Assembly (NCBI GenBank): GCA_903890485.1
Contig: CAITBM010000006.1
Coordinates: 161,893-225,892 of the forward strand
Length of the DNA stretch: 64,000 bases
Source: an uncultured Opitutaceae bacterium
GTDB taxonomy: Bacteria > Verrucomicrobiota > Verrucomicrobiia > Opitutales > Opitutaceae
Direction of reading: 5' to 3'
Of the stretch, positions 1 to 9,258 are shown piece by piece; positions within the stretch are counted from its first letter, which is position 1, and the number at the start of each line of letters is the position of its first letter. Below the pieces are notes generated by a model. The model saw only the letters and a program-made list of their open reading frames with translations. It did not search any database and was not told the origin of the DNA. A program made the position numbers and the translations under genes.

Positions 1-1
1 G

Positions 2-2593
2 ATCGTGGCCATCGGCTCGACCACCGTGATGGCTAAGTGGGACGGCGGCCGCGGGACCATACCCATTGACAACCTGCCCGACGGGATAGCGCCCAAGCCC
101 GTTTTGAAGCCGCAACCCCAGAAGCCGGCGGCGGCGCCCGTCCCCGGCAGTGCGACCCCCGCCGTTACCTCCGCGCCGCCCCCCGGAGCCAATTTCCAGA
201 CGCCCTGGCAGACCGAGTCGCAGTACATCGTCACCGAGATCGCATCAGACCTGACCGAGATGGCTTATTTCGCAAAGCACCAGAAGGCGCTTCCGAAGGA
301 CAAGCTGGCGGCCCTGGCGGTCCCGGTCCAGGGCCCGCAGGTCACGACCGAGGACGACTACGCCGTCACCTCGAACCTTGCCGACGACGGCCAGGTCTCC
401 TGCGTCCTGCGCATCACCGGTCCAATCTGGGCCCCCGAATCCTACCGCGCGCTGACGGACGCCCTCTTTGAAAAGCTCGCCCTGAAGGGCGCGCCGAACG
501 AGGCGGGAGACGCTTCGGACGTGCTTCACGTGCTCCTGGAGCCGACGGTCGAGCACCTGGTCTCCGAGGACAACGATGTCTCGGTGAAGCTTGCCGGTGC
601 GTTCGCGTCTTCCGCCCCCCACGAGCGCGCGGCCCTCCTCATGGCGGCATTCGAGGCCCGCGATCCACAAGATGTCTTCTACCAGCCCAAGTTCGAATTG
701 TGCCGGACGACGGCCCACCTCGCATTTGCGGCCGCCCTCAGGGGGGCTGGGGCGCCCACCACGGAAGGCAAGGTGGCAAGGGCTCTCCTAGCGGTCCTCC
801 ACAACAACGAGGCTGACGCCCTGCGCCTCGCAAAGGACTTGCCGGAGGACAAGGACGTCAAGGCCTGGCAGAGGGTCATCCGGATGCGGGCCACGTTTGA
901 CTACCGCATCTTCAAGGAGGCCGAGTCTCCGACCCTCATCGAGCGGTTCGAGCGCCTGAGGGCCTACAACTATCTTGGGCCCGACGTCGCCTGGGCGGAT
1001 GCGCACCTCACCCGGGATGACGCCGTGCTCGCCGACTGGTGGCGGATTTCAAGCAACATGAACCGCTCAGTCCCCCTTGGCCACACGCTCCTCTCGGCCC
1101 GGGTGCCTGTCGAGCTGCGTGAGGCGAAGATCGCCTACGAGGCGGAGACAGGCTCCAATTTCACCACGGCGGGCTACGGCTCGCTCAATGCCGAGCCCCA
1201 GCGCTGCGTGAGCGCGAACGCCGACGGCAGCGTCGCGGTCCGAGTGATCGGATGGGGGACCTGGGCCGCATTCCTGCAGCGCGAGCTCTGTGCCGGCATC
1301 TACCAGGACTTTAACTTCCTGCAGCATTCCTGGGGTGTGCCCGACGAGGCCTCATCCTTCCGCAAGAAGGTGGACGACATGTTCTGGGAACTCCGGCTCT
1401 ACCCGTTCGTCAGGCACGAGCAGGCCACCGACCGGACTTACTATCACCAGGCCCAGGACGAATCGATGGCCCTCGTGCGCCACAGCCCGGAAATCGTCCC
1501 GGCCCTCGTCTGGAACGGCGTCTGTTACGACGTGAACGGCCTGGAGCTCTACATCCCTCCTCCGCACGCCTTCATCAATGAATGGCACAGGCCGAACCCG
1601 CCGCATGGCACCGCCTTCAATCCCGAGCCCCGGATGAACCAGCCAAGCCTGACCGCCCGGGGGGACTACCTGGAGGAGCTCGAACGAATGCACACGATCG
1701 CCCCCTACGACTCCGAGGTCACCATCCGCCTTCTCTACAGGAAGTATGCCAACGACCCGCCCGCCGACAAGGTTGTGGAAGCCTATGGCCCTGCGGTCGA
1801 CTACCTCTCATCGCCCTGCGCCTGGATCGCTATGCTTTCAGCCGACATCCCCGGCGCCTACGAGAAGTGGATGCAAAAGGGGATCGCGAATGAGCCGGGC
1901 CTTAGGCTCGACCTCGCCTTTTACTATGCGGCCCGGGGCAGGGACCCCGAGGCCGCTTCGACCTTCGACAAATGGCTGGAGACCGAACAGGACGAGGTGA
2001 CCGTGGCCAACAACGTGGAATGGCTGGTCGAATACAAGGAGCGCACGGGCGACGAAGCCGGAGCAACCGCCCTGGCCCAGCGTGCTTATAAAGCCGGGTC
2101 GAACCGCGGGATGCTGACCCTGGCTCACCTGCTCGAGAACCGGGGGCTTTTTGACCAAGCTTACAGGATCCACGCGGAGATCCACGAGCGGTACAACGAC
2201 GTCCGCTCCCTGATCTGCTTCCTGATGCGGATGAAGAAGCTCGGGTCCAGCGCCCGCAAAGATTCCCTCCTCGAGGACCTCCTCAAGCAGCACGTCCCAA
2301 ATGGCCTCCTCCCGGCGCCCCCTGTGCTCGGTGCACAGCCGCCGACCTACGGAGCAAAAGTGTACGATCCCAGCGACAGCTCCATTGTCACCCGGCTCAA
2401 ATGGAACGACGTGATCGTCTCCATGAACGGCTACAAGATCGAGAGGCCGTCCATGTTTCGCCTCGTGCGCGAGCTCAATCCCGGCGCGCCCCTTGAGTTC
2501 GTCGTCTGGCGGGACAACAAGTACGTGGCACTTCCGGCTTCACCGGCCAAATACATGCCCGCCAGCCCTTCGCTCCTGAACCTGAACGATTAG
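2..2593 (+). CDS. Large TPR/PDZ-like protein, 5' truncated by window edge
   Basis: The frame is open to the left edge, so the real start lies outside the window; at least 862 residues are present. The first 30 residues read like the end of a small beta domain (GTIPIDNLPDGI), followed by a Pro/Ala-rich linker (about residues 30-62). The central part has no recognised domain. From about residue 560 to 760 there are helical Ala/Leu-rich repeats of TPR character (for example AFYYAARGRDPEAASTFDKW). About residues 785-845 look like a degenerate PDZ domain (LKWNDVIVSMNGYKI, then EFVVWRDNKYV). Such combinations are common in Planctomycetota and Verrucomicrobiota exported or envelope proteins, but I cannot assign a function. 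Confidence 0.7.
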   Translation: MVAIGSTTVMAKWDGGRGTIPIDNLPDGIAPKPVLKPQPQKPAAAPVPGSATPAVTSAPPPGANFQTPWQTESQYIVTEIASDLTEMAYFAKHQKALPKDKLAALAVPVQGPQVTTEDDYAVTSNLADDGQVSCVLRITGPIWAPESYRALTDALFEKLALKGAPNEAGDASDVLHVLLEPTVEHLVSEDNDVSVKLAGAFASSAPHERAALLMAAFEARDPQDVFYQPKFELCRTTAHLAFAAALRGAGAPTTEGKVARALLAVLHNNEADALRLAKDLPEDKDVKAWQRVIRMRATFDYRIFKEAESPTLIERFERLRAYNYLGPDVAWADAHLTRDDAVLADWWRISSNMNRSVPLGHTLLSARVPVELREAKIAYEAETGSNFTTAGYGSLNAEPQRCVSANADGSVAVRVIGWGTWAAFLQRELCAGIYQDFNFLQHSWGVPDEASSFRKKVDDMFWELRLYPFVRHEQATDRTYYHQAQDESMALVRHSPEIVPALVWNGVCYDVNGLELYIPPPHAFINEWHRPNPPHGTAFNPEPRMNQPSLTARGDYLEELERMHTIAPYDSEVTIRLLYRKYANDPPADKVVEAYGPAVDYLSSPCAWIAMLSADIPGAYEKWMQKGIANEPGLRLDLAFYYAARGRDPEAASTFDKWLETEQDEVTVANNVEWLVEYKERTGDEAGATALAQRAYKAGSNRGMLTLAHLLENRGLFDQAYRIHAEIHERYNDVRSLICFLMRMKKLGSSARKDSLLEDLLKQHVPNGLLPAPPVLGAQPPTYGAKVYDPSDSSIVTRLKWNDVIVSMNGYKIERPSMFRLVRELNPGAPLEFVVWRDNKYVALPASPAKYMPASPSLLNLND

Positions 2594-2790
2594 GCAGCAG
2601 GTTGGCACGGATTTTCCCAGGCATCCAAAGTGAAAGTCGGCAATCCGTGGTATAAGTGAAATACAGCCTCGGGCTCACCCAGCGTCCTCGGCTCTTCCCG
2701 TCCATGCCCAGCATGGTCTATATTGCTCCCCGTAGCCCAGACTGCCTGAAGCAACTTGCCACCCCTATACTCGGCAGCTAGTTTGTGATA

Positions 2791-3114
2791 ATGGCGACGC
2801 CCGTACAAAGCCAAAGCGCGGCCGTCGCCTTTCAAGATTCGACGAAGACGCTCGAGGTCATCGCAAGACGCGTAGCTTGGTGGAGGACACCGGCGGAAAC
2901 CCTAGCCAATACAAATGATTTTCTTTGCCGGGTCATGACCTTCGGCCTTTGGACAGAGGTTATATTTGTGGCCAAAATGTTTGGCGACGACGCCCTGCGG
3001 CGGGCCCTTAAGGAGGCTCCTGCAGGTGTGTTCGACCCGCCTCCATGGCATTACTGGCATTACCGTCTTGGCTTTGATCAGGTCCCAGAATTGCCCAAGC
3101 GCGAGTTTCGATGA
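2791..3114 (+). CDS. Small protein of the kind found beside nucleotidyltransferase toxins
   Basis: This is a 107-residue soluble protein. The chosen ATG (2791) lies two codons after a GTG (2785) that is an alternative start. The body contains TPAETLANTNDFLCRVMTFG, a helical middle, and an ending (GVFDPPPWHYWHYRLG then VPELPKR) with the aromatic FD..(S/P)W.YWH and VP.LP.R pattern. From memory of bacterial genomes, this pattern belongs to small proteins usually encoded beside AbiEii-like or other nucleotidyltransferase genes. No such partner is visible here: the left neighbour is the large TPR-like gene and the right one is gnd, which converges on it. It could be an orphan antitoxin-like remnant. 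Function is unproven. Confidence 0.55.
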   Translation: MATPVQSQSAAVAFQDSTKTLEVIARRVAWWRTPAETLANTNDFLCRVMTFGLWTEVIFVAKMFGDDALRRALKEAPAGVFDPPPWHYWHYRLGFDQVPELPKREFR

Positions 3115-3136
3115 AAACGGTCACGCCGCGGACCGC

Positions 3137-4639
3137 TTACACAGCGAGTTGCGGCCGCTTCGGGTCGGGCCAATCGAGGTGGAAGAACTTCCCCCGCGGC
3201 TGGTCGACGCGCTCGTAGGTGTGTGCGCCAAAGAAATCGCGCTGGGCCTGGAGCAGGTTGGCCGGGAGACGCGACGACCGGTAGCCGTCGTAGTAGGCAA
3301 GGGAGGCGCTGAAGGTCGGGGCGGGTACGCCACACTCGGCGGCGAGCGCGATCACCTTCCTCCAGTTGGCCTGCGCGGCCTTGAAGGTCTTGTTGAAGTA
3401 CGGATCGAGGAGCAGGTTCGCCAGGTCGGGATTGCGCGCGTAGGCCTCGGTGATCTTCTGCAGGAATGCGGCGCGGATGATGCAGCCGCCGCGCCAGATC
3501 TGGGCGATCTCGCCGAAATTGAGCTTCCATCCGTACTCCTGCGCGCCCGTGCGCATCAGCTGGAATCCCTGGGCATAGCTGCAGATCTTCGAGCAGTAGA
3601 GCGCGTCGTGGATCGCAGTGATGAGCGCCTTTTTCGAGCCGCGGTAATTCTTGCTCGGTCCCTTCAGGATCTTCGACGCGGCCACGCGCTCGTTCTTGAT
3701 CGCGGAGATGCAGCGCGCAAAGACGGCTTCGGCAATAGTCGGCGCGGGGACTCCCATGTCGAGGGCGCTGGTCGAGGTCCACTTGCCCGTGCCCTTCTGC
3801 CCGGCCGTGTCGAGGACGATGTCGACGAACGGCTTCTTCGTCACGGGATCTTTCTGCTTGAGGATGTCGGCCGTGATCTCGATCAGGAAGCTGTCGAGGA
3901 TCCCCGTGTTCCATTCCGAGAAGATGGCGCCCATCTCGGCGGGCTTAAGCCCCAGCAGGCCCCGCATGAGTGCGTAGGCCTCGCAGATCATCTGCATGTC
4001 GCCGTACTCGATGCCGTTGTGGACCATCTTGACGTAGTGTCCGGCGCCGTTGGCCCCGATGTAGGTGGTGCACGGAACGCCGCCGGTGACGGGTTTCCCC
4101 GGCAATGCGCCCGGGATCGGCTTGCCGGTCTTCGCGTCCACCTTTGCGGCGATCGCCTCCCATATGGGCTTCAGCTCAAGCCAGGCCTCAAATTCCCCAC
4201 CGGGCATGAGAGAGGGACCGAAGCGCGCGCCCTCCTCCCCTCCGGAAACCCCGCTCCCGATGAAGCGAAGTCCCTTTGCGCTCAGGGCCTTCTCCCTGCG
4301 GATCGTATCCGTCCAGAGCGAGTTGCCTCCGTCGATCACGATGTCGCCCTTGGCAAGCAACGGAACGAGCCCGTCGATCACGGCATCCGTTCCCTTTCCG
4401 GCCTGGACCAGGATCACGATCTTTCGCGGCAGGGAGAGCGAGGCCACGAACTGTTCGAGGGTCTTTGTTCCGACGACGCCCCCGGGGGTTCCGGGATTCT
4501 CGGCTACGAACGCGTCCGTTTTTTCTGTCGTTCGGTTGAAGACCGAGATCTGAAAGCCGTGGTCGGCGATGTTCAGGGCGAGGTTCTGACCCATGACCGC
4601 AAGGCCAACGAGTCCAATGTCGGAAAGTGGTTTAGCCAT
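3137..4639 (-). CDS. gnd: 6-phosphogluconate dehydrogenase, decarboxylating
   Basis: The 500-residue protein has the full length of the long (GndA-type) family. It oxidises and decarboxylates 6-phosphogluconate to ribulose 5-phosphate with NADP in the cytoplasm (oxidative pentose phosphate pathway). Visible marks are the N-terminal Rossmann start [16 protein letters not shown] (about residues 8-23), the substrate-binding [11 protein letters not shown] segment, [10 protein letters not shown], and the catalytic-region [13 protein letters not shown]. The start MAKPLSDIG was chosen because it begins right before the Rossmann fold; the frame stays open for 66 more codons upstream, but that sequence is not conserved-looking. 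The gene converges on the small gene at 2791-3114. No other pentose phosphate genes are adjacent. Confidence 0.96.
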   Translation of the reverse strand: MAKPLSDIGLVGLAVMGQNLALNIADHGFQISVFNRTTEKTDAFVAENPGTPGGVVGTKTLEQFVASLSLPRKIVILVQAGKGTDAVIDGLVPLLAKGDIVIDGGNSLWTDTIRREKALSAKGLRFIGSGVSGGEEGARFGPSLMPGGEFEAWLELKPIWEAIAAKVDAKTGKPIPGALPGKPVTGGVPCTTYIGANGAGHYVKMVHNGIEYGDMQMICEAYALMRGLLGLKPAEMGAIFSEWNTGILDSFLIEITADILKQKDPVTKKPFVDIVLDTAGQKGTGKWTSTSALDMGVPAPTIAEAVFARCISAIKNERVAASKILKGPSKNYRGSKKALITAIHDALYCSKICSYAQGFQLMRTGAQEYGWKLNFGEIAQIWRGGCIIRAAFLQKITEAYARNPDLANLLLDPYFNKTFKAAQANWRKVIALAAECGVPAPTFSASLAYYDGYRSSRLPANLLQAQRDFFGAHTYERVDQPRGKFFHLDWPDPKRPQLAV

Positions 4640-4695
4640 AGCGCCACGAATCTCCCCCACCCTTGCCCCGAAACCAAGCTGTTTCTCAGCCAGCG

Positions 4696-5028
4696 CTACT
4701 TCTTCTTGGTCGAATCGCCGGGCATCGTGGTCTGCTTCGTCTCGTAGGCTCCCGCCGACGGGAAGAAGGGCGCGATCCGGTCCACAATGGGCGTGAGGAA
4801 CTTCGGTTCCGTGCGGTGATAGACCCAGTTGAACCACATGAGGCCGCCACCGACAAAGACGACACCACCCAGCACGAACTTATTAATCTTCAACACCTTC
4901 TGGATGATGATGAAGATGATAATCACCGCCGCTACTGCCCCGCCCGCCTTCAGCCAGAACTCCTTCGGGATCTTCTGGAGCCTATCGAGCGTCGTGGTTG
5001 CCGCCAGGAATGTTAAATTCGAGACCAT
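4696..5028 (-). CDS. Small membrane protein, unknown function
   Basis: The protein has 110 residues: an amphipathic N-terminal part ([20 protein letters not shown]), then two hydrophobic segments (about residues 28-50 and 53-70) and a Lys-rich C-terminus (DSTKKK). The ATG at 5028 is preceded on the minus strand by GAGAGG at suitable spacing. It lies 67 bp downstream of moaE on the same strand and may be read through from the molybdenum cofactor operon, but nothing in it suggests a role in that pathway. I do not recognise a family. Confidence 0.65.
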   Translation of the reverse strand: MVSNLTFLAATTTLDRLQKIPKEFWLKAGGAVAAVIIIFIIIQKVLKINKFVLGGVVFVGGGLMWFNWVYHRTEPKFLTPIVDRIAPFFPSAGAYETKQTTMPGDSTKKK

Positions 5029-5095
5029 GGGAATGCCTCTCTCGTAACAACGGCCTCGGGGCGTGTCGAGCCGAAGGAGGACCCTGGACGGGGAG

Positions 5096-5545
5096 CTAGG
5101 CCGGAGCCGCACCCGAGGCACCCGGACCCCGGGTCGCACAGTTGATCCACTCCGTGGACCCGTCGGCATAGTGCTCTTTTTTCCAGATCGGCACCCGCGC
5201 CTTGGCCTCGTCGATCACGTACCGGCAGGCCTCGAACGCAGCGCCCCGGTGCTCGGCCGTGACGGCAATCCAAACGGCAAGGTCTCCAAGCGCCAGGCTT
5301 CCCGTCCTGTGGACGCACAGGATGTCCAGGACCGCGTGCTTCTCACGGGCCTCGTCCAAGATCTTCATGCCTTCCTTTTCCGCCAGGGGCACGAACGCCT
5401 CGTAGTCGAGGGACTTCACTCCCCGGCCGTCGTTCTGCTGCCGCACCCGGCCCTCGAACGTGACGCACGCGCCCGCGCGCGTGTCGCCTAGGCTCCGGAG
5501 CAGCGCGGCCGGATCGATGTCCCGGTCTGTGATGCGGAATTCCAT
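5096..5545 (-). CDS. moaE: Molybdopterin synthase catalytic subunit MoaE
   Basis: At 149 residues it has the usual length for MoaE, the large subunit that transfers sulfur from the MoaD C-terminus onto cyclic pyranopterin monophosphate to form molybdopterin. Family marks are TFEGRVRQQNDGRGVKSLDYE near residues 29-49, then HRTGSLALGDLAVWIAV and the C-terminal VPIWKKEHYADGS with the conserved active-site Lys pair. It lies 4 bp after moaD on the same strand. The last about ten residues (GPGASGAAPA) are a low-complexity tail. Confidence 0.95.
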   Translation of the reverse strand: MEFRITDRDIDPAALLRSLGDTRAGACVTFEGRVRQQNDGRGVKSLDYEAFVPLAEKEGMKILDEAREKHAVLDILCVHRTGSLALGDLAVWIAVTAEHRGAAFEACRYVIDEAKARVPIWKKEHYADGSTEWINCATRGPGASGAAPA

Positions 5546-5549
5546 GGGC

Positions 5550-5795
5550 CTAGCCTCCGGCCACCGGGGGAAGGAACGCGAGGCTGTCGCCTTCGCGCAC
5601 CTCAGCAGACCACGGCTGGAAGTCGTCGTTCACGGCGACGCGGATCCGGGTGCCGGGAAGCGTGAACCCGTGGCGCGTCTTTAGCTCCTCGTAGAGTTCC
5701 GCGGCCGTCGAGGCCTCAGTGGCGACCTGCTCGGTGCCGAGGCCCCGCTGCTCGCGAAGGATCGCAAAATAGCTGACGCGGACGGATTTCTTCAT
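5550..5795 (-). CDS. moaD: Molybdopterin synthase sulfur carrier MoaD
   Basis: This is an 81-residue ubiquitin-fold protein ending in the diagnostic double glycine (FLPPVAGG), which is adenylated and converted to a thiocarboxylate before donating sulfur within the MoaD-MoaE complex. The start codon overlaps the moaC stop (ATGA), so translation is probably coupled, and moaE follows after 4 bp. No MoeB-type adenylating enzyme is encoded in the window. Confidence 0.95.
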   Translation of the reverse strand: MKKSVRVSYFAILREQRGLGTEQVATEASTAAELYEELKTRHGFTLPGTRIRVAVNDDFQPWSAEVREGDSLAFLPPVAGG

Positions 5796-6292
5796 GGGGC
5801 CCGGTAATCGCTCTTGCCGCCGGTCTTCGAAAGGAGCCGCACGTCCCGGATCAAGATCCCGTGGGTCACGGCCTTGCCCATGTCGTAGAGTGTCAGCGCT
5901 GCGACCGTGGCCCCCGTGAGGGCCTCCATCTCGACCCCCGTGCGCGCGTTTGTCTTCGCCGTGCAGCGCACGTGGACCAAGGCGGAACCATCCTTCCCGG
6001 GAGCCTTGGCCTCGATCTTAACCTTGCAGTCGTCGAGTGAAAGGGGGTGGCAGAGCGGGATGAGGTCCGCGGTCTTCTTGGCCCCCATGATCCCTGCAAG
6101 AATCGCCGCCTGGAACACGGGCCCCTTCTTGGAGTTGATTTCCCCGCCCTGGATCAGGGCGGCCAGGGCCTTCGGGAAAACGACAATGGCCTCGGCAACG
6201 GCAACCCGCGAGGTGACGGCCTTTGCGCCGACATCCACCATCTGGGGGCGGTCGCGGGCGTCCAGGTGCGAGAGCGGGCTCTTCTTTGCCAT
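5792..6292 (-). CDS. moaC: Cyclic pyranopterin monophosphate synthase MoaC
   Basis: The 166-residue protein works after MoaA to form cyclic pyranopterin monophosphate. Visible family marks are the N-terminal LSHLDARDRPQMVDV, the AAILAGIMGAKKTADLIPLC segment with LCHPL, GVEMEALTGATVAALTLYD and DVRLLSKTGGKS. The frame is open further upstream, but the ATG at 6292 gives the normal family N-terminus. It overlaps moaD by 4 bp and lies 59 bp after moeA on the same strand. Confidence 0.96.
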   Translation of the reverse strand: MAKKSPLSHLDARDRPQMVDVGAKAVTSRVAVAEAIVVFPKALAALIQGGEINSKKGPVFQAAILAGIMGAKKTADLIPLCHPLSLDDCKVKIEAKAPGKDGSALVHVRCTAKTNARTGVEMEALTGATVAALTLYDMGKAVTHGILIRDVRLLSKTGGKSDYRAP

Positions 6293-6351
6293 GGGAGACA
6301 GCAAGCCTGTGGGGCCGGGGTTCGCCACCGCAAGCCTCGGGTGCAGGTCGC

Positions 6352-7560
6352 CTAGACCCAGGGCCGGTAGGGCGCGAGGTACCCGGCCGGAAACTCCTCG
6401 GGGCCGGCGGGAAGCTCCACAAACCCGTCCGTTCCCACGAGACCGGCGAAGTCGCCCGAGGAATTCGTGGCGCAGGGCGAGGCGATGAGCTCCGCCCGCG
6501 GGCCGCTCGAAAGGCGGACCGGGAGCAGGCAGGCGAGCTTGGGCTTGAAGACCACCCGCTCGGAAAGCGCGGCGTGAAAAGGAGGCCGCAGGGTGAGCCC
6601 GCTCGCGTGGTCGAGGGCGGGCAGCACGTAGCGGTGCAGGCAAGTGTAGGCGGAGACGGGGTTTCCGGGCAGCGCAAACACCGGGGTCATCCGACCGCTC
6701 AGGCCAAACCAGAACGGCTTGCCCGGGCGCTGGGCGACCCCCTGGAAGATTTTGCGGACGCCCTGGCGGCCAAGCTCCGAGGGGAGGAAGTCGAACTTGC
6801 CCTTGGACACGCCGCCGGTGATCAGGATCACCTCGTACTCGGCGAGGATGTGCCAGAGCATGTGCTCAATCTCGTGCCGGATGTCCCGCAGGTGAAAGCG
6901 GTCGGACCTGGGGAAGCCCGCCCGGATCAGCGCGGCCCGCAGCGCGTGGTCGTTGCTCCTTCGGACCTGGTGCGGCGCCACGAGCGAGTCCACCTCGACC
7001 AATTCGTCGCCGGTCGAGATCACGGCTACCTTCGGGGAGTGGGTCACCGTGAGCGCAGGGTGGCCGCACGATGCGGCCACCGCGATCTCGCGGCCCGTGA
7101 GTCTCACGCCCGCGCGGACGACCACGTCCCCCTTGGGGTGGTCCGATCCGCGCCGGTGGACGTGGCGGCCCGCCGGCGAGGGCTCGGCGCCCGGGGAGAC
7201 CTCCATCCAATCCCCCTCCCGCGTCGTGTCCTCGTACGCCACGACGCAGTCCGCGCCCTCGGGGAGCACCGATCCCGTCATGACCTCGATGCAGGCCTCG
7301 GGTCCGGGACCCAGCGTGAACGGGCGCATGCCCGCGGCCTGCGTCGCCTCGACCCGGAACCGGCTGACACCCTGGGCTCGAGACGCCGAGCGCAGCGCAA
7401 AGCCGTCCATGGTCACCCGGTCAAACGGGGGAAGGTCCCGGTCGGCCTTCAGGTCCGACCGAAGCACCCGGCCATGCGCCTCGGATATCGCGCAGTCCTC
7501 CCTGTGGAAAAGGGGGATCGCCTCCAGAATCAGCCTCTCGGCGCCTTCGGGTGTGAGCAC
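6352..7560 (-). CDS. moeA: Molybdopterin molybdenumtransferase MoeA
   Basis: A 402-residue protein starting with GTG. MoeA inserts molybdate into (adenylylated) molybdopterin. Seen: LPPFDRVTMDGFALR near residue 43, GSVLPEGADCVV, STGDELVEV, the MPT-binding loop here reading ITGGVSKGKFDFLPSEL (family: GGVSxGxxD), and FALPGNPVSAYTCLHRYVLP. It is the first gene of the minus-strand moeA-moaC-moaD-moaE cluster and is divergent from moaA with 67 bp between them. Confidence 0.95.
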   Translation of the reverse strand: MLTPEGAERLILEAIPLFHREDCAISEAHGRVLRSDLKADRDLPPFDRVTMDGFALRSASRAQGVSRFRVEATQAAGMRPFTLGPGPEACIEVMTGSVLPEGADCVVAYEDTTREGDWMEVSPGAEPSPAGRHVHRRGSDHPKGDVVVRAGVRLTGREIAVAASCGHPALTVTHSPKVAVISTGDELVEVDSLVAPHQVRRSNDHALRAALIRAGFPRSDRFHLRDIRHEIEHMLWHILAEYEVILITGGVSKGKFDFLPSELGRQGVRKIFQGVAQRPGKPFWFGLSGRMTPVFALPGNPVSAYTCLHRYVLPALDHASGLTLRPPFHAALSERVVFKPKLACLLPVRLSSGPRAELIASPCATNSSGDFAGLVGTDGFVELPAGPEEFPAGYLAPYRPWV

Positions 7561-7627
7561 TCCCGTACGCTAGCACACAAATACCGCCTCGCGAAAATAA
7601 CGATTTGGTGCTTTTTTCAATTATTAC
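7561..7627. promoter_or_regulatory. Divergent moeA / moaA intergenic region
   Basis: These 67 bp separate the GTG of moeA (minus) from the ATG of moaA (plus). The segment is AT-richer than its surroundings, with AAATAACGATTTGG and CTTTTTTCAATTATTAC just before moaA. It must hold both promoters. No convincing -35/-10 pair or molybdenum-cofactor riboswitch fits in this space. Confidence 0.4.
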
Positions 7628-8641
7628 ATGCCCGGACCCCACGACACACTTGGCCGACCCCTGAGGGATCTGCGGGTTTCCGTGACCGACCGGTGCAATT
7701 TCCGGTGCCCGTACTGCATGCCCAGGGAGGCCTTCGGGCCCGACCATCCCTTCCTCGCCGAGTCCAGGCTGATGAACCACGTCGAGCTCGTGCGGATCGT
7801 GGCCGCCTTTGTGGCGCTCGGGGTCGAGAAGGTGAGGCTCACCGGGGGGGAGCCCCTGCTCCGGAGCGACCTTCCCGACCTGGTCGGGGCCATCAAGGCC
7901 CTGGGGGTGAAGGACGTGTCCCTCACGACGAACGGCTGGTTCCTGGCAAAGCAGGCTGCATCGCTCCGCGCGGCCGGGCTCGACCGCCTGAATGTCTCCG
8001 TCGATTCCCTGAACGAGGCCACCGCGGGAAAGATGAACGGCCTGGGCTTCAAAGTCTCGCGGGTCCTCGAAGGGATCGATGCTGCCGCGGCCCAGGGGCT
8101 TCCGGTCAAGGTGAACTGCGTGGTCCAGAGGGGTGTGAACGACGGGGAAATCCTGGACCTGTGCGACTACTTCAGGAGCCGGGGCCACACGCTCCGCTTC
8201 ATCGAGTTCATGGACGTCGGCAAAACCAACCACTGGTCCACCTCGCAGGTGGTCGCGGCCCAGGAGGTCGTGGCGCGGATCTCCGCGCGGTGGCCGCTCG
8301 AGCCGGCGGCGCCCGCCTACCGCGGCGAGGTCGCCGCCCGCTACCGCTACCGGGACGGGAAGGGCGAGGTGGGGATAGTCAGCTCCGTCACCGAGCCCTT
8401 CTGCAAGGACTGCCACCGGGCCAGGCTCTCTGCCGACGGAAAGTTCTTCACCTGCCTCTTCGCATCCACGGGTTGGGACGTCCTGTCGAGGGTCCGGGCC
8501 GGGGCCGGCGACACCGAGCTCCGCGACTACCTGAACGGCATTTGGTCGGGCCGGGCGGACCGCTACAGCGACGAGCGGGCCGAGATCCTCGCGGCCGGCA
8601 AGGCGCGCGAGAAGATCGAGATGAGCTACATCGGCGGCTAG
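7628..8641 (+). CDS. moaA: GTP 3',8-cyclase MoaA
   Basis: A 337-residue radical SAM enzyme that starts molybdopterin synthesis from GTP. The N-terminal [4Fe-4S] motif C23-NFR-C27-PY-C30 follows the typical DLRVSVTDR. KVRLTGGEPLLR is the SAM-binding GGE segment. The C-terminal cluster cysteines are C259, C262 and C276 (FCKDCHRARL...FFTCLF). The protein ends in the GG dipeptide (YIGG) needed for catalysis in this family. It is divergent from moeA and converges on the guanylate kinase gene, with which its stop codon overlaps. Confidence 0.97.
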   Translation: MPGPHDTLGRPLRDLRVSVTDRCNFRCPYCMPREAFGPDHPFLAESRLMNHVELVRIVAAFVALGVEKVRLTGGEPLLRSDLPDLVGAIKALGVKDVSLTTNGWFLAKQAASLRAAGLDRLNVSVDSLNEATAGKMNGLGFKVSRVLEGIDAAAAQGLPVKVNCVVQRGVNDGEILDLCDYFRSRGHTLRFIEFMDVGKTNHWSTSQVVAAQEVVARISARWPLEPAAPAYRGEVAARYRYRDGKGEVGIVSSVTEPFCKDCHRARLSADGKFFTCLFASTGWDVLSRVRAGAGDTELRDYLNGIWSGRADRYSDERAEILAAGKAREKIEMSYIGG

Positions 8642-9258
8642 GCCAAAGCGGCGCGGACCTTGGCGAGGATCGCGAGCAGGGCCCCGAAGTCCTCGTCTCG
8701 CGTCCTGCTCTCGATCACAAAGTCGAATTTCGGGGCCTCGCGGAGCTCGGCCTCCGCCGTCTCCATTCTCCGGGCGATCTCGGCCTCGTTGTCCTTGCCC
8801 CGCTCCCGCATCCGCGAGAGGAGCCGCTCGTGGTCGACCCGGATGAAGACGGTCGCCATGGCGCGGCGAAGAACCGGGTTCTGGGCCGCCAGCCGGCGGA
8901 AGCTTTCCACGCCCTGGACGTCAACGCTCATGACCAAATTCCTCCCGAGGACGAGCGGCCCGAGGACGCTCGAGGCCAGGGTGCCGTAGCGCCTGTCCCC
9001 GTGGACCCACGCCCATTCGAGGAATTCGCCGGCCTTCACCCTCCGGTCGAACTCCTCGGGGGTGAAGAAGTGGTAGTGGACGCCGTTCACCTCGCCGTCC
9101 CTCGGGGCCCGGGTCGTGCTGGTCACCACGCGCGTGAACGCCTTGTCCTCGTCCACCAGCCGGTCGCACAGGGTGCTCTTGCCCGATCCGGCGGGCCCGG
9201 CGAGGACCAGGAGGACGGGCTCCGGGCGGGCCTTGCCCTCTGTGGGACCCCCACTCAT
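8638..9258 (-). CDS. gmk: Guanylate kinase
   Basis: The 206-residue cytoplasmic enzyme phosphorylates GMP to GDP. The P-loop is GPAGSGKST (about residues 20-28). The GMP-binding part is recognisable in TTRAPRDGEVNGVHYHFF and EWAWVHGDRRYGT, and the lid region has RMRERGKDNEAEIARRM. The start MSGGPTEG (9258) gives normal length and overlaps the stop of the upstream membrane-protein gene by 4 bp (ATGA). It is convergent with moaA. Confidence 0.85.
   Translation of the reverse strand: MSGGPTEGKARPEPVLLVLAGPAGSGKSTLCDRLVDEDKAFTRVVTSTTRAPRDGEVNGVHYHFFTPEEFDRRVKAGEFLEWAWVHGDRRYGTLASSVLGPLVLGRNLVMSVDVQGVESFRRLAAQNPVLRRAMATVFIRVDHERLLSRMRERGKDNEAEIARRMETAEAELREAPKFDFVIESRTRDEDFGALLAILAKVRAALA

Noticed and set aside
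2966..4747. Long open frame (593 codons) on the plus strand opposite gnd
   Set aside because: It is antisense to a clear 6-phosphogluconate dehydrogenase and its composition (Arg/Asp/Gly/Leu rich, no motifs) is that of a GC-rich shadow frame.
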